64,000 bases of DNA from Kitasatospora sp044457565 (GTDB lineage: Bacteria > Actinomycetota > Actinomycetes > Streptomycetales > Streptomycetaceae): the NCBI RefSeq assembly GCF_044457565.1, contig NZ_JBITGZ010000004.1, positions 124,001-188,000 of the forward strand, in the 5' to 3' direction. A program made the translations under genes and the position numbers. The notes under the pieces were generated by a model. That model searched no databases and was not told where the DNA came from. It worked only from the letters and a program-made list of their open reading frames with translations. Each line of letters opens with the position of its first letter. Position 1 is the first letter of the stretch. Shown here one piece after another: positions 8,583 through 16,919 of this stretch.

Positions 8583-9869
8583 ATGAGTTCCCGCACCGCC
8601 TGGCAGGCGCTGAGCCGCCCGGGCTTCCTGCGCTCCGCCTGGCCCTGGCGGGCAGCCGGGTACCTGCTGGCGAGCGGCGTGGCGGGGCTGCTGCTGAGCG
8701 TCGGCCTGCTGCTCTGCGTGACCGTCGCGGGTGTGCTCGCCGTCGTGCTGGTGGGCCTGCCCCTGCTGGCCGCGCTGGCGCTGGCCGGGGTGCCGTTCGC
8801 GGCGCTGGAACGGCGGCTGCTGAGGCTGGTCGACGACACGTCGCTCAGCGACCCGCACCGGATGCCCGCCCGGCCCGGCCTGGCGGCCTGGCTGCGCACC
8901 CGCTACCGCGAGCGGGCGACCTGGCGGGAGCTCGGCCACGCGGTGCTCGCGGCCTTCGTGCTCTGGCCGATCGACCTGGTGGCCGTCGGCTTCGCCCTGG
9001 TCGTCCCCGGCCAGTTGCTGGCCTCGCCGCTGCTGCTGGCGCTGGACGGGGAGCAGGTGAACGTCCTGAAGGTCTGGCAGGTCGACTCCCCGGACACCGC
9101 CGCCGCCCTGGCCGTCGCCGGTGCCGCACTGCTGCTCGCGCTGGCGTACCCGCTGACGGCGCTGGCGGCCGGCCGGGCGACGCTCACCAGGCTGCTCATC
9201 TCACCCGAGGGCGACGAGCAGCGGATCGGTGAACTGGTCAGCTCCCGCGCGCGGTTGGTGGACGCCTTCGAGGCGCAGCGGCGCCGGATCGAGCGCGACC
9301 TGCACGACGGCGCCCAACAGCGCCTGGTGGCCCTCGCCATGACCCTCGGCCTGGCCCGGCTCGACGCCCCGCCGGGCAGCCCACTCGCGGCGCAGCTCGC
9401 CGTCGCACACCGGGAGGCCGGCGAAGTGCTCGCCGAACTCAGGGAGTTGATCAACGGCATCCACCCCCGGGTGCTCACCGACCGTGGCCTGCCCGACGCC
9501 TGCGCCGACGTCGCGGACCGCTCACCCGTCCCGGTCGACGTCTCTTTCGATCTCCCGGGGCGGCTGCCGCCGCCGGTCGAGTCGGCCGGCTACTTCGCCG
9601 TGTCCGAGGCACTGGCCAACCTCGCCAAGCACAGCGGCGCCCGCACGGCCCGCGTCGACGGGCGCTACGCTGAAGGCCTCTTGACGATCGAGGTGTCCGA
9701 CGACGGCTGCGGCGGCGCCGACCCGGCCGCCGGCAGTGGCCTCACCGGACTGGCCGACCGGGTGTCGGTGCTGGACGGCGCCCTGACGGTGAGCAGTCCG
9801 CCCGGAGGCCCGACCCTGTTGCGCGTGGAGATCCCTTGCATCCCGATACGTCGAACCGGCTCCGCGTAG
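8583..9869 (+). CDS. NarL-family sensor histidine kinase
   Basis: This 428-residue kinase has two N-terminal hydrophobic pairs (about residues 23-75 and 120-198) forming a membrane sensor domain. A HisKA_3 dimerisation helix follows, RRRIERDLHDGAQQRL, with phospho-accepting His241, and a C-terminal HATPase with the N box NLAKHSGA and G box VSDDGCGGADPAAGSGL. It phosphorylates the response regulator encoded immediately downstream, whose start overlaps its end by 34 bases. Divergence from the FtsX permease resembles antibiotic- or envelope-stress modules of Actinobacteria, although the signal cannot be read from the sequence. Confidence 0.9.
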   Translation: MSSRTAWQALSRPGFLRSAWPWRAAGYLLASGVAGLLLSVGLLLCVTVAGVLAVVLVGLPLLAALALAGVPFAALERRLLRLVDDTSLSDPHRMPARPGLAAWLRTRYRERATWRELGHAVLAAFVLWPIDLVAVGFALVVPGQLLASPLLLALDGEQVNVLKVWQVDSPDTAAALAVAGAALLLALAYPLTALAAGRATLTRLLISPEGDEQRIGELVSSRARLVDAFEAQRRRIERDLHDGAQQRLVALAMTLGLARLDAPPGSPLAAQLAVAHREAGEVLAELRELINGIHPRVLTDRGLPDACADVADRSPVPVDVSFDLPGRLPPPVESAGYFAVSEALANLAKHSGARTARVDGRYAEGLLTIEVSDDGCGGADPAAGSGLTGLADRVSVLDGALTVSSPPGGPTLLRVEIPCIPIRRTGSA

Positions 9870-10501
9870 TCCTCGCCGAGGACGGCGTCCTGCTCCGCGA
9901 GGGCCTGATCGGCCTGTTGGCCCGCTTCGGCCACCAGGTCGTGGCGGCGGTCGGCGACGCCGACGCGCTGCGGGCGGCCGTCGCCGAGCACGCCCCGGAC
10001 ATCGTCGTCACCGACGTCCGGATGCCCCCGGGCCAGAGCGACGAGGGCCTGCGGGCGGCGGTCGCGCTGCGCCAGGAGCACCCGGGCCTGCCGGTGGTGG
10101 TGCTGAGCCAGTACGTCCAACGCTCCTACGCCGCCGAACTGCTGGACTCCGGGGACGGCTCCGCCGTCGGCTACCTGCTCAAGGACCGGATCGGCCAGGT
10201 CGAGGACTTCCTCGCGGCGATCGCCGCGGTGGCCGGCGGCGGCACGGTGGTCGATCCGGAGGTGGTCCGTCAACTCCTGCGCCGTCGCCGTGATCCGCTG
10301 CAACGCCTCACCCCGCGCGAGCGCGAGGTGCTCGCGCTGATGGCCGAGGGCCGCTCCAACGCGTCGATCTGCCGCGAACTGGGGGTGTCGGAGGCCGCGG
10401 TGGGCAAGCACATCGGCAACATCCTGATGAAGCTTGACCTGCCGCCCGCCGAGGACACCCACCGCCGGGTGCTGGCCGTACTGGAGTACCTCCGCGGCTG
10501 A
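9836..10501 (+). CDS. NarL/LuxR-family response regulator
   Basis: The receiver domain (about residues 9-125) has acidic residues Glu15 and Asp16, phosphorylated Asp60 (DIVVTDVRMPP), Ser91 and Lys116. The LuxR helix-turn-helix (about 157-205) contains LTPREREVLALMAEGRSNAS. The protein is 221 residues from a TTG start at 9836, chosen because no ATG or GTG occurs in frame before the first conserved strand and GGAG lies just upstream. The overlap with the kinase gene implies coupled translation. It is expected to bind promoters as a dimer; the permease promoter region is the nearest candidate. Confidence 0.9.
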   Translation: MHPDTSNRLRVVLAEDGVLLREGLIGLLARFGHQVVAAVGDADALRAAVAEHAPDIVVTDVRMPPGQSDEGLRAAVALRQEHPGLPVVVLSQYVQRSYAAELLDSGDGSAVGYLLKDRIGQVEDFLAAIAAVAGGGTVVDPEVVRQLLRRRRDPLQRLTPREREVLALMAEGRSNASICRELGVSEAAVGKHIGNILMKLDLPPAEDTHRRVLAVLEYLRG

Positions 10502-10694
10502 CCGGTGCCGCCTCGCGGCGAGCCCCACCCTTCCAAGCGCGTTCAGCACGCCGGGCGCCTGCTCGGCGGCGCTGCGGCCCCGGCTCTGCGGCAGGCGCGG
10601 CGAGGAGCCCGTCACGATCGGCGCAGGCACCAGGTACAGGTCACGGGGCGCGTTCGGATGGCTCATGCCTGCCCGGTCACGGCCAGCGGGACGC

Positions 10695-11221
10695 CTACTG
10701 CGGGGCGACCCCGGCGGCATCGGCGCGAACCCGGGTGAGCAGGCAGGTCGTACTGCCGTCGTCCTCCTTGATGTCACGGACGTGCCGGAAGCCGATCTTG
10801 CCCAGCAACGCCAACGAGGCGAGATTCGACTCCGCAACCGTCGCGTGCACCTCGGCCAGTCCCAGGGCGGTGAAGCCGTGGTCGACGATCGCGTCCGCCA
10901 GTTCGGTGCCCAGGCCGCGGCCCCACGCCTCCACGGCCAGCGCGTAGATGAGCTCGAAGCCGTCGACCTCCGTGGCGGGCTTGATCTCGGCGTGACCCAC
11001 GAGACGACCGTTGTGCCGAACGGCCCAGACGTCGAACCGGTCAAGGCGTACACCTTCGTGAAGATGCGACCGAACAGGGCCCGATCCTCGGCCTCGGACT
11101 GCGGGCCGTCGCCCATCCACCGGGACACCTTCGTGTCCTGAAACAGCGTCACGAAGTCTTCTTCGTCCGCAGGGACGTACGGTTCGAGCAGCAGGCGCTC
11201 GGTACGCAGAGTCGGGGTCAT
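10695..11221 (-). pseudogene. frameshifted GNAT N-acetyltransferase
   Basis: The N-terminal part begins MTPTLRTERLLLEPYVPADE at 11221 and runs in one frame to about 11045 (IFTKVYAL). The rest, from DRFDVWAVRHNGRLVGHAEI, continues in the next frame to the stop at 10695 and holds the acetyl-CoA loop AWGRGLGTELADAIV and the SNLASLALLGKIGF segment. Joining the two gives a normal RimJ/RimL-type protein of about 175 residues. The break is equivalent to one lost base near 11040-11050. It may be a real inactivation or a sequencing error; the intact codon bias on both sides favours a recent or artificial change. Confidence 0.75.
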
Positions 11222-11347
11222 GCCGGGCGACGGTACTCGCACGCCATTCGCCCGGCAACCGCTTTTGGGCAGTTCACGGCACCGATGGCCACCGCCATCG
11301 CGCCGCCCCACCCGCGGCGGCCGCACCGCGGGCTCGCGAAGGACCGA

Positions 11348-11878
11348 CTACCCGGCCGAGGACCCGGGACGGGCTGCTCGGCGCAGGGACTTCGCGAGCC
11401 AGTGGTCGACGTGAGGGTCGTCGTTGAACGCGGGTACCTCCTCGTAGCCGTGCCGGGAGTACATCCGGCGGGCCTCGACCAGGTCGTCGCGGGTGTCAAG
11501 GCGCATCCGGGTCACTCCGAGCTCGCGGGCCCGGGCCTCCAGCTCGTGGAGGAGCAGCGAGCCGATGCCCTGCCCGCGGGCGGCCGGGGCGGTGTACACC
11601 CGGCGGACCTCGGCGGTGTCGGGCGGCAGCAGGAGCATGCCGGCGCAGGCGACCGCGGCCTCGCCCTGCCGCGCCACCAGGAAGACGCCGTGCGGCGGGG
11701 CGAGGCCGTCGTCGGGGGCGTTGTCCAGGGCGGTGTCGATCTCGGCGTCGGTGGCGCGGCGGCCGTGGGCCCGGCTGAGGATGTCCTCGAAGTACTCCCG
11801 GATCAGCCCGCTCGCCTGCGCGCACTCGGGGGACACGGCGGCGACGGTGACGGCGACGGCATGCGAAGACTGGATCAT
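11348..11878 (-). CDS. GNAT family N-acetyltransferase
   Basis: This 176-residue acetyltransferase has the family core VARQGEAAVACAGMLLL, then EVRRVYTAPAARGQGIGSLL with the acetyl-CoA pyrophosphate loop (ARGQGIG), then LDTRDDLVEARRMYSRHGYE. The layout is that of small-molecule or amino-acid-type GNATs (MarR-associated style) rather than ribosomal ones. Substrate is unknown. It lies downstream of no other gene on this strand and is divergent from the AraC-type regulator, sharing a spacer of about 190 bases. Confidence 0.87.
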   Translation of the reverse strand: MIQSSHAVAVTVAAVSPECAQASGLIREYFEDILSRAHGRRATDAEIDTALDNAPDDGLAPPHGVFLVARQGEAAVACAGMLLLPPDTAEVRRVYTAPAARGQGIGSLLLHELEARARELGVTRMRLDTRDDLVEARRMYSRHGYEEVPAFNDDPHVDHWLAKSLRRAARPGSSAG

Positions 11879-12068
11879 GCGACCAGTCTCGCCGGTGACC
11901 GACCGTCACCGGGAGCGGGGTACGCGCGAGAGCCGAGCCCTCGCGGCACCGTACGTGCGGCGCGCCGGCCGCCGCTGGTCCTCCCACCCGACCGGAGCGG
12001 GCACAGGATGTCGGGTACGGCAGGGTGGGCCCTTCCTAGGGTTGGTGATCAAAGGGAAGGAGGCCGGG

Positions 12069-12935
12069 GTGCTGGAGCTGCTGAACCGGGCCATGGAGCA
12101 CATCGAGGACCGCCTCGACCAGGACATCGATGCGGCCGAGCTGGCGCGGATCGCGGTGACGTCGGAGTACCACTTCCGGCGGCTGTTCTCCGCGCTGGCC
12201 GGGATGCCGCTGTCGGAGTACATCCGGCGCCGGCGGCTGACCGTCGCGGGCGCCGAGGTGCTGGCGGGGGAGCGGACCTTGCTGGAGGTCGCGGTGCGCT
12301 ACGGCTACACCTCGGGGGAGGCGTTCGCGCGGGCGTTCCGCGCGGTGCACGGCGTCGGCCCCGGCGAGGCCAGGCGGACCGGTGCCGCTCTGCGCTCACA
12401 GCCCCGGATGTCCTTCCGCCTCATCATCGAAGGGAGCACCACCATGCGATACCGGATCGTGGAGAAGGACCAGTTCAACGTGGTCGGCAAGCGGGCGCGC
12501 GTGCCGCTCGTCCACGAGGGGGTGAACCCGGCCATCGCCGCGCACATCATGGGCGTCGGACCGGAGACCGTGCAGCGGATGGCGAGCCTGTCCGACCAGC
12601 AGCCGGAGGGCATCCTCTCGGTGGTCGAGCACCTCGGGGACAGCCGGGAGGAGGGCGTCGAACTCGACTACTACCACGCGGTGGTGACCGGCTCCGCCGC
12701 GCCCGAGGACCTCGACGTCCTCGCCGTCCCGGCGGGCACCTGGGCCGTCTTCGAGAACACCGGGCCCTACCCGCAGGCGCTCCAGCACCTGTGGCGGGAC
12801 GTGTACACGCAGTGGTTCCCGTCCAACCCGTACGCCAGCCGGCCGGGCCCCGAGATCCTCCGGACCCGGCCCTCGCAGGACGGCACGGAGGCGGACAGCC
12901 AGCTGTGGATCCCGGTGGAGCGCACCGGGGCCTGA
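12069..12935 (+). CDS. AraC-family regulator with GyrI-like effector domain
   Basis: The 288-residue protein starts with an AraC DNA-binding domain, two helix-turn-helix units in residues about 5-105 (LDQDIDAAELARIAVTSEYH and LLEVAVRYGYTSGEAFARAF). From about 120 it carries a GyrI-like small-molecule-binding domain, with YRIVEKDQFNVVGKRA near its start and LDVLAVPAGTWAVFENTGP later. Members of this architecture (Rob/SoxS-like with an effector domain) sense hydrophobic compounds and activate efflux or detoxification genes. The GTG at 12069 is chosen for the AAGGGAAGGAGG sequence at 12052-12063. A perfect hairpin ends the transcript, so it is monocistronic. Confidence 0.87.
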   Translation: MLELLNRAMEHIEDRLDQDIDAAELARIAVTSEYHFRRLFSALAGMPLSEYIRRRRLTVAGAEVLAGERTLLEVAVRYGYTSGEAFARAFRAVHGVGPGEARRTGAALRSQPRMSFRLIIEGSTTMRYRIVEKDQFNVVGKRARVPLVHEGVNPAIAAHIMGVGPETVQRMASLSDQQPEGILSVVEHLGDSREEGVELDYYHAVVTGSAAPEDLDVLAVPAGTWAVFENTGPYPQALQHLWRDVYTQWFPSNPYASRPGPEILRTRPSQDGTEADSQLWIPVERTGA

Positions 12936-12961
12936 CCCGCCGGCCCTTCCGGGCGGTGCGG

Positions 12962-12992
12962 CCCTTCCGGGCGGCATGACCGCCCGGAAGGG
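12962..12992 (+). terminator. hairpin terminator after the AraC-type gene
   Basis: CCCTTCCGGGCGG at 12962-12974 pairs perfectly with CCGCCCGGAAGGG at 12980-12992 around a five-base loop. It lies 27 bases after the stop codon. Confidence 0.75.
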
Positions 12993-13069
12993 TGCGTGTC
13001 CCGCCGGGTCGGGGCGGCACCGGACGTCAGGGCCGCCGTCGAGCGGGGCGACTGCGGTGTGCGGGCCGC

Positions 13070-13564
13070 TCAGCGCGGAGCGTCCTTGTCGGGGGTGCGG
13101 TGGCGGACGGTGTTCTGGGATTCGACGTACTTCAGCATGAGGCGGGCGAAGTCCAGGCGTTCGCGTTCGGTCCAGTCCGCGGTGATGTACTCGAAGGCGG
13201 AGCGCTGGTGCCGGCGGAAGCGGGTCATCAGGTCCCTGCCCTCGGGGCTGAGGTGAAGGACCGTGCGGCGGCCGTCCTGCTGGGAGGCGGAGCGGACGAG
13301 GTAGCCCGCGGAGATGCTGTCGGACACCATGCGGCTGGCCACCGAGGGGTCCACGCCCAGGTGTTCGGCCACCGCGCCGACGGTCACCTCCCGGTCGTCG
13401 TCCTGTTCGGCCTCGAGGATGATGTTGAGGACCAGCGTGCGGCTCAGGTCCTTCTGGGAGATCGGGTTCTCGACCTCCAGGAGTGAGGAGCGGCGCAGCT
13501 TCCCGAATGCCGGGCCGACGGCGTTCAGCAGGTCATCGGCCGTTCTCGGCTCGTGCTTCGTCAT
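13070..13564 (-). CDS. MarR-family transcriptional regulator
   Basis: A 164-residue winged-helix repressor. The DNA-binding part is VTVGAVAEHLGVDPSVASRM, followed by the wing GYLVRSASQQDGRRTVLHL, both in the middle third, with flanking helices for dimerisation. The Met at 13564 is preferred over one 15 codons upstream, which lies inside the palindromic promoter region. It is divergent from the NmrA-like oxidoreductase, and the GCATGT/ACATGC inverted repeats between them are the probable binding sites for both promoters. Ligand unknown. Confidence 0.87.
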   Translation of the reverse strand: MTKHEPRTADDLLNAVGPAFGKLRRSSLLEVENPISQKDLSRTLVLNIILEAEQDDDREVTVGAVAEHLGVDPSVASRMVSDSISAGYLVRSASQQDGRRTVLHLSPEGRDLMTRFRRHQRSAFEYITADWTERERLDFARLMLKYVESQNTVRHRTPDKDAPR

Positions 13565-13595
13565 GCCCTGATCGTACCTAGGTGACTCCCTGAAG

Positions 13596-13633
13596 GCATG
13601 TGTTGACATGCAAACGTGTGCATGTAAGCATGC
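13596..13633. promoter_or_regulatory. GCATGT/ACATGC inverted repeats, candidate MarR operator
   Basis: GCATGT (13596-13601), ACATGC (13606-13611), GCATGT (13620-13625) and the palindrome GCATGC (13628-13633) form overlapping inverted repeats. A TTGACA hexamer at 13603-13608 sits inside them, so binding would cover the plus-strand promoter. Confidence 0.6.
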
Positions 13634-13674
13634 ATATGTCTTCAGCGATACTTCAGTAACGAACGGAGCCTCCC

Positions 13675-14517
13675 ATGACCATCCTCATCACCGGTGCCCG
13701 CGGCAAGGTCGGCCAGGCGGTCATCAGCCGCCTGCACACCGCCGGCCGCACCCTCCGCGCAGCCAGCGCCAACCCGGCCGAACTCGCCGTCCCGGCCGGC
13801 GTCGAGGTCGCCGAGCTGGCCCTCGACCGGCCCGAGACCTTCGACGCCGCCCTCCGCGGGGTCCGCCAGGTCTTCCTCTACCCCCAGCCCGCCGGCATCC
13901 ACGACCTGATCAAGGCCGCCGAAGCCGCCGGCGTCGAGCACGTCGTCCTGCTGTCCTCGTCCTCCGTCCTCGGCCCCGACGCCGAGAACGACCCGCTCGC
14001 GAGCCACAGCCTCCGGGTCGAGCGCGCCCTCGCCGACTCCGAGCTCGCCTGCACCTTCCTGCGCCCGGACGCCTTCGCCAGCAACTCCCTCGGCTGGGCC
14101 TACTTCATCGGCCGGTCGATGCCGGTTCAGCTCGCCTACCCGGACGCGCAGATCGCGCCCATCCACCCCGAGGACATCGCCGACATCGCCGTCGAGGCGC
14201 TCACCGGCGAGACCCTCACCGGCCGTTCGGTCACCCTGACCGGCGCCGAGTCGCTCACCTTCCGCGAGCAGCTCGCCCTCCTCGCGGACGCCATCGGCCG
14301 TGAGATCCCGGTCGAGCACATCACCCGCACGCAGGCGGAGCAGCAGATGGGCAACCACATGCCCGCCCACATGGTCTCCTCGCTGCTGGACCTGTGGGAA
14401 GCCGCCGACCACGTCCCCGCGGCCATCGCCGACACCACCGAGACGCTCCTCGGCCGGCCCGCCCGCACCTTCCGGCAGTGGGCCCGCGAGAACGTCGCCG
14501 CCTTCACCGGGCACTGA
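13675..14517 (+). CDS. NmrA-like NAD(P)-binding oxidoreductase
   Basis: This 280-residue protein is an atypical short-chain dehydrogenase of the NmrA/quinone-reductase type. The Rossmann start MTILITGARGKVGQAVI has the GxxGxxG motif at residues 7-13. VEHVVLLSSSSVLG follows the central strand, and CTFLRPDAFASN is the usual NmrA motif after the active-site region; no YxxxK pair is apparent. It may reduce quinones with NADPH or act as a redox sensor. It is divergent from one MarR gene and followed by another after 93 bases, which suggests control by redox-active or phenolic compounds. Confidence 0.85.
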   Translation: MTILITGARGKVGQAVISRLHTAGRTLRAASANPAELAVPAGVEVAELALDRPETFDAALRGVRQVFLYPQPAGIHDLIKAAEAAGVEHVVLLSSSSVLGPDAENDPLASHSLRVERALADSELACTFLRPDAFASNSLGWAYFIGRSMPVQLAYPDAQIAPIHPEDIADIAVEALTGETLTGRSVTLTGAESLTFREQLALLADAIGREIPVEHITRTQAEQQMGNHMPAHMVSSLLDLWEAADHVPAAIADTTETLLGRPARTFRQWARENVAAFTGH

Positions 14518-14610
14518 CGGGACGCGCTCCACCGCAGGCGCGCCCACCGCACGTGCTCGACCGCAGGCACGTTCCACCGCAGACGCACCCCACCTCAGAA
14601 GGAAGAGGGC

Positions 14611-15048
14611 ATGAAGCCCATCGGCTACTGGCTCAGCCGTACCGACCAGGCCCTCACCGGCTACATGGACGGCATGCTGGCCGAGTTCGGCCTGACCCGG
14701 CTCGCCTGGCAGGTACTCAACGTCGTCGAGGACGACCCGCAGGCCACCGACGCGCGCGTGCTGACGGCCCTGGCGGCCAACGCCACCGCGCCCCGCCTGG
14801 CCGCCGCCATCGAGACGGTCGTCGCCGGTGGCTGGGTGACGCGCCCGGAGCCGGCCCGCCTCGCCCTGACCGACGACGGCCGCGCCCGCCTCGCCGAGGC
14901 CGCCGGACGCGTCAACGCCTTCCGTGACCTGTCGACGGCCGGTATCACCCAGGAGGAGTACCGCACCGCGGTCACCGTCCTGGAACGGATGACCCGCAAT
15001 CTGGAGATCGCGGCAGCGGAGCAGGGTCGCGCACGCCCTGACCGTTGA
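14611..15048 (+). CDS. MarR-family regulator
   Basis: The protein has 145 residues and the MarR helical fold: MKPIGYWLSRTDQALTGYMD at the N-terminus, AWQVLNVVEDDPQATDARVL in the DNA-binding region and a short wing (GGWVTRPEPARLALTDDGRA). An AAGGAAGAG sequence precedes the ATG. The 93-base spacer after the NmrA-like gene contains three imperfect copies of a CCACCGCAGGCGC-like element. It could be cotranscribed with the oxidoreductase. The ligand is unknown. Confidence 0.82.
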   Translation: MKPIGYWLSRTDQALTGYMDGMLAEFGLTRLAWQVLNVVEDDPQATDARVLTALAANATAPRLAAAIETVVAGGWVTRPEPARLALTDDGRARLAEAAGRVNAFRDLSTAGITQEEYRTAVTVLERMTRNLEIAAAEQGRARPDR

Positions 15049-15240
15049 CCGGCGTCCCCTCCGGGCCTCCCGTCCCTCCCGGGCCCCGCGAGCCGATGGA
15101 GGCCGACCATCGCGGCAGCGAGGGTTGCGTGGAACCGGCACGTACGCATGCCCACCTCGCCGCGGGCGGCCTGCCCGCCGGGCCGAGGCGACCACGAGGG
15201 CGCCGGGTCGGGCACGGCCGGCCGGCCGTATGCTGCGGGC

Positions 15241-15732
15241 ATGGTGACGTTGGAGCGGCTTCGGGGCGACCACGCGATTGCGCTGTTGGCTTTCGAGCGG
15301 GAGAACAGGGAGTACTTCGCACGGTCCGTCCCGGACCGGGGCGACGACTACTTCGCCGAGTTCGCCGCCCGTCATGGTGCGCTGCTCGCCGAGCAGGCGA
15401 CCGGTGTGATCCACTTCCACGTCATCGTCGACGACCAGGGCGACCTGGTGGGCCGCATCAACCTCGTCGACGTCGAGAACGGAACCGCTGAACTCGGCTA
15501 CCGGATCGGCGAGCGCGCCGCCGGGCGGGGCCTCGCGACGGCCGCGGTCGGCCGGCTGTGCCACCTCGCCGCCGGCGCCTACGGGCTCGCCGCCCTCAGG
15601 GCCCGCACCACCCGCGACAACCCGGCGTCCGCGGCCGTGCTCGAACGCAACCGCTTCACCGCCGTCGAGGACATCGTCCTGGACGGTCGCCCCGGGACCC
15701 GCTACGAACGGGCACTCGGCGCTCCCAGCTGA
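15241..15732 (+). CDS. RimJ/RimL-type GNAT N-acetyltransferase
   Basis: The start at 15241 gives 163 residues and removes an upstream part without homology. The core reads HVIVDDQGDLVGRINLVDV, then LGYRIGERAAGRGLATAAVG (acetyl-CoA loop), then RARTTRDNPASAAVLERNRF, with the Asn-Pro-Ala-Ser element of ribosomal-protein-type acetyltransferases. Its target is unknown. It stands alone between the MarR gene and a convergent small membrane protein gene. Confidence 0.85.
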   Translation: MVTLERLRGDHAIALLAFERENREYFARSVPDRGDDYFAEFAARHGALLAEQATGVIHFHVIVDDQGDLVGRINLVDVENGTAELGYRIGERAAGRGLATAAVGRLCHLAAGAYGLAALRARTTRDNPASAAVLERNRFTAVEDIVLDGRPGTRYERALGAPS

Positions 15733-15816
15733 CGAGCCGTCATGGCCGTTGCGCCGGCCCGGACCCAGCCCGGACCCGGCCCCGGCGCGGGGCGCAGGGC
15801 CGGGCGTCGACGCGGG

Positions 15817-16026
15817 TCAGCGAGTGGCGCTCGAATCGCCGGCCGGCGTGCATGGCGTGGGAGTGGCATCGTGGTGGCCGCCGAGCCAGAGCCCGAGGAG
15901 AAGGCCGGCGACGGCAAGGACCTTGTGCCGGTTCTGCTTCCACCACGAAGGTGATCCGGCTGCCATGAAGCGCAGCTGCGTGTACTCCGGATGCTCCCTG
16001 GCCGGTACGTCCTTGAACAGTCCCAT
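15817..16026 (-). CDS. small single-pass membrane protein
   Basis: This 69-residue frame starts MGLFKDVPAREHPEY and has one hydrophobic helix, VLAVAGLLLGLWLGG, near residue 40, followed by a polar tail. AGGAGG lies about ten bases before the ATG. No family recognised. A small frame 31 bases upstream on the same strand could be cotranscribed. Confidence 0.5.
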   Translation of the reverse strand: MGLFKDVPAREHPEYTQLRFMAAGSPSWWKQNRHKVLAVAGLLLGLWLGGHHDATPTPCTPAGDSSATR

Positions 16027-16057
16027 CTCTGGCGAACCTCCTTTCACATCAGGGGGT

Positions 16058-16273
16058 TCATGACCATACGCCCCACTGTGTCTTGATCGCCGGGAATTTC
16101 GCCCGCTTCTCCTCGTTCGCGCCCGTCGGTCCTTGGGTGGGGGGTGAGTTGACGAGCTTGCCGTGCTCGGGGACGGCGAACGAGAGCTCGGACGGCGGCG
16201 TGTCCGCCGAGCCGGGTGCGCGAGGCTCGTTCGAGGGGATCCCGCCCCTGGCCCGACGGGGGTGCGGGTGCAT
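16058..16273 (-). CDS. small hypothetical protein, doubtful
   Basis: The 71-residue frame ends KFPAIKTQWGVWS. Its second half has high G/C third-position bias, which favours coding. There is no convincing ribosome binding site at the apparent start and no recognisable family. It would be the first gene of a pair with the small membrane protein downstream. Confidence 0.28.
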   Translation of the reverse strand: MHPHPRRARGGIPSNEPRAPGSADTPPSELSFAVPEHGKLVNSPPTQGPTGANEEKRAKFPAIKTQWGVWS

Positions 16274-16465
16274 TCCATTCGGCCTGCCCTCTTGATCGGC
16301 AAGTACCGACCGGGAACCTGGAGAACCCCCTGAGTCCGGCGGTCGCGTACGTGCGGCTTCGTCTACCGCTTCCGGTAGCGCCCGGCGCCGTCGTACGGCC
16401 TTTGCCGTGTGGTCAGGTGGTCAAGCGGTCCGATGCTCCGATGTTCGGGCGATCAGGGTGAGGAT
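16274..16465. other. intergenic stretch, nothing recognised
   Basis: No frame with family resemblance and no strong hairpin was found between the small frames and the ArsR remnant. Composition is slightly less GC-rich than its neighbours. Confidence 0.35.
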
Positions 16466-16654
16466 TCAGGCGGGCGCCGTGCTGCGGCAGGACGTCCGGT
16501 CGGCGGTGACGACCGCATCGAGCAGGCCGGGGAAGGCCTCTTCGCTGTCGTCGCGCCGCAGAGTGTTCATCCGCGAGGTGCCGACGTAGTACTGCCGGAT
16601 CAGACCGGCCTCGCGCAGGATCCGGAAGTGGTGCGTGGCTGTGGACTTGCTCAC
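16466..16654 (-). pseudogene. truncated ArsR-family regulator
   Basis: The frame begins (GTG at 16654) inside the recognition helix with SKSTATHHFRILREAGLIRQ and continues YYVGTSRMNTLRRDD, the second half of an ArsR-type winged helix. A whole member would have 35-50 more residues with the first helices, and these are absent in any frame upstream, where a terminator of the lanthipeptide operon lies instead. This is a 5'-truncated remnant, perhaps left by the insertion or rearrangement that brought the lanthipeptide genes. Confidence 0.65.
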
Positions 16655-16708
16655 GGGGAGGACCCCGCCGGCGCCGGGACGCCTGCGGGGAGGGCGAGAA
16701 CGCCGAAC

Positions 16709-16740
16709 GCGGTGCCCGCCGGTGGGTCGGCGGGCACCGC
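16709..16740 (-). terminator. hairpin terminator of the lanthipeptide operon
   Basis: GCGGTGCCCGCCG at 16709-16721 and CGGCGGGCACCGC at 16728-16740 form a perfect 13-bp stem with a six-base loop. It lies 24 bases beyond the precursor stop codon. Confidence 0.8.
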
Positions 16741-16764
16741 GTCAGTGCGTCACCGCGCGCTGCG

Positions 16765-16863
16765 TCACATGCAGGCGCGCGAGGACCAGTGGCTGCACCA
16801 GAGCGACTCGACGATCGACTCGGACTCCTCGTGCAGACCCTGCAGGTCGAGGATGAAAGCCAT
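16765..16863 (-). CDS. class III lanthipeptide precursor peptide
   Basis: A 32-residue peptide. The leader starts MAFILDLQGL, which holds the ILDLQ-type motif recognised by class III (RamC/LabKC-like) synthetases. The C-terminal part from Ser14 contains two ring-forming blocks: Ser16-I-V-E-Ser20-L-W-Cys23, and Ser24-H-W-Ser27-S-R-A-Cys31. The second fits the Ser-x-x-Ser-x3-Cys pattern that yields labionin or lanthionine plus dehydroalanine in labyrinthopeptin-like peptides. AAAGAGGTG precedes the ATG at a good distance. It follows the LanKC gene by 56 bases on the same strand and is followed by a terminator. The core differs from the SapB and labyrinthopeptin cores I know. The cleavage site is uncertain. 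Confidence 0.85.
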   Translation of the reverse strand: MAFILDLQGLHEESESIVESLWCSHWSSRACM

Positions 16864-16919
16864 GACACACCTCTTTCTCATCGGGGCGGATTCCCGGTCG
16901 GGATCCGGTGGTGCTGTGT

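Noticed and set aside
10522..10668. Minus-strand frame starting MSHPNAPRDLYLV between the response regulator and the broken GNAT
   Set aside because: Good codon bias but runs into the response regulator gene on the other strand with no family match; left uncalled.
14525..14600. Imperfect CCACCGCAGGCGC-like repeats before the second MarR gene, considered as a CRISPR or operator array
   Set aside because: Three short degenerate copies with no regular spacer; neither a CRISPR array nor a clear operator.
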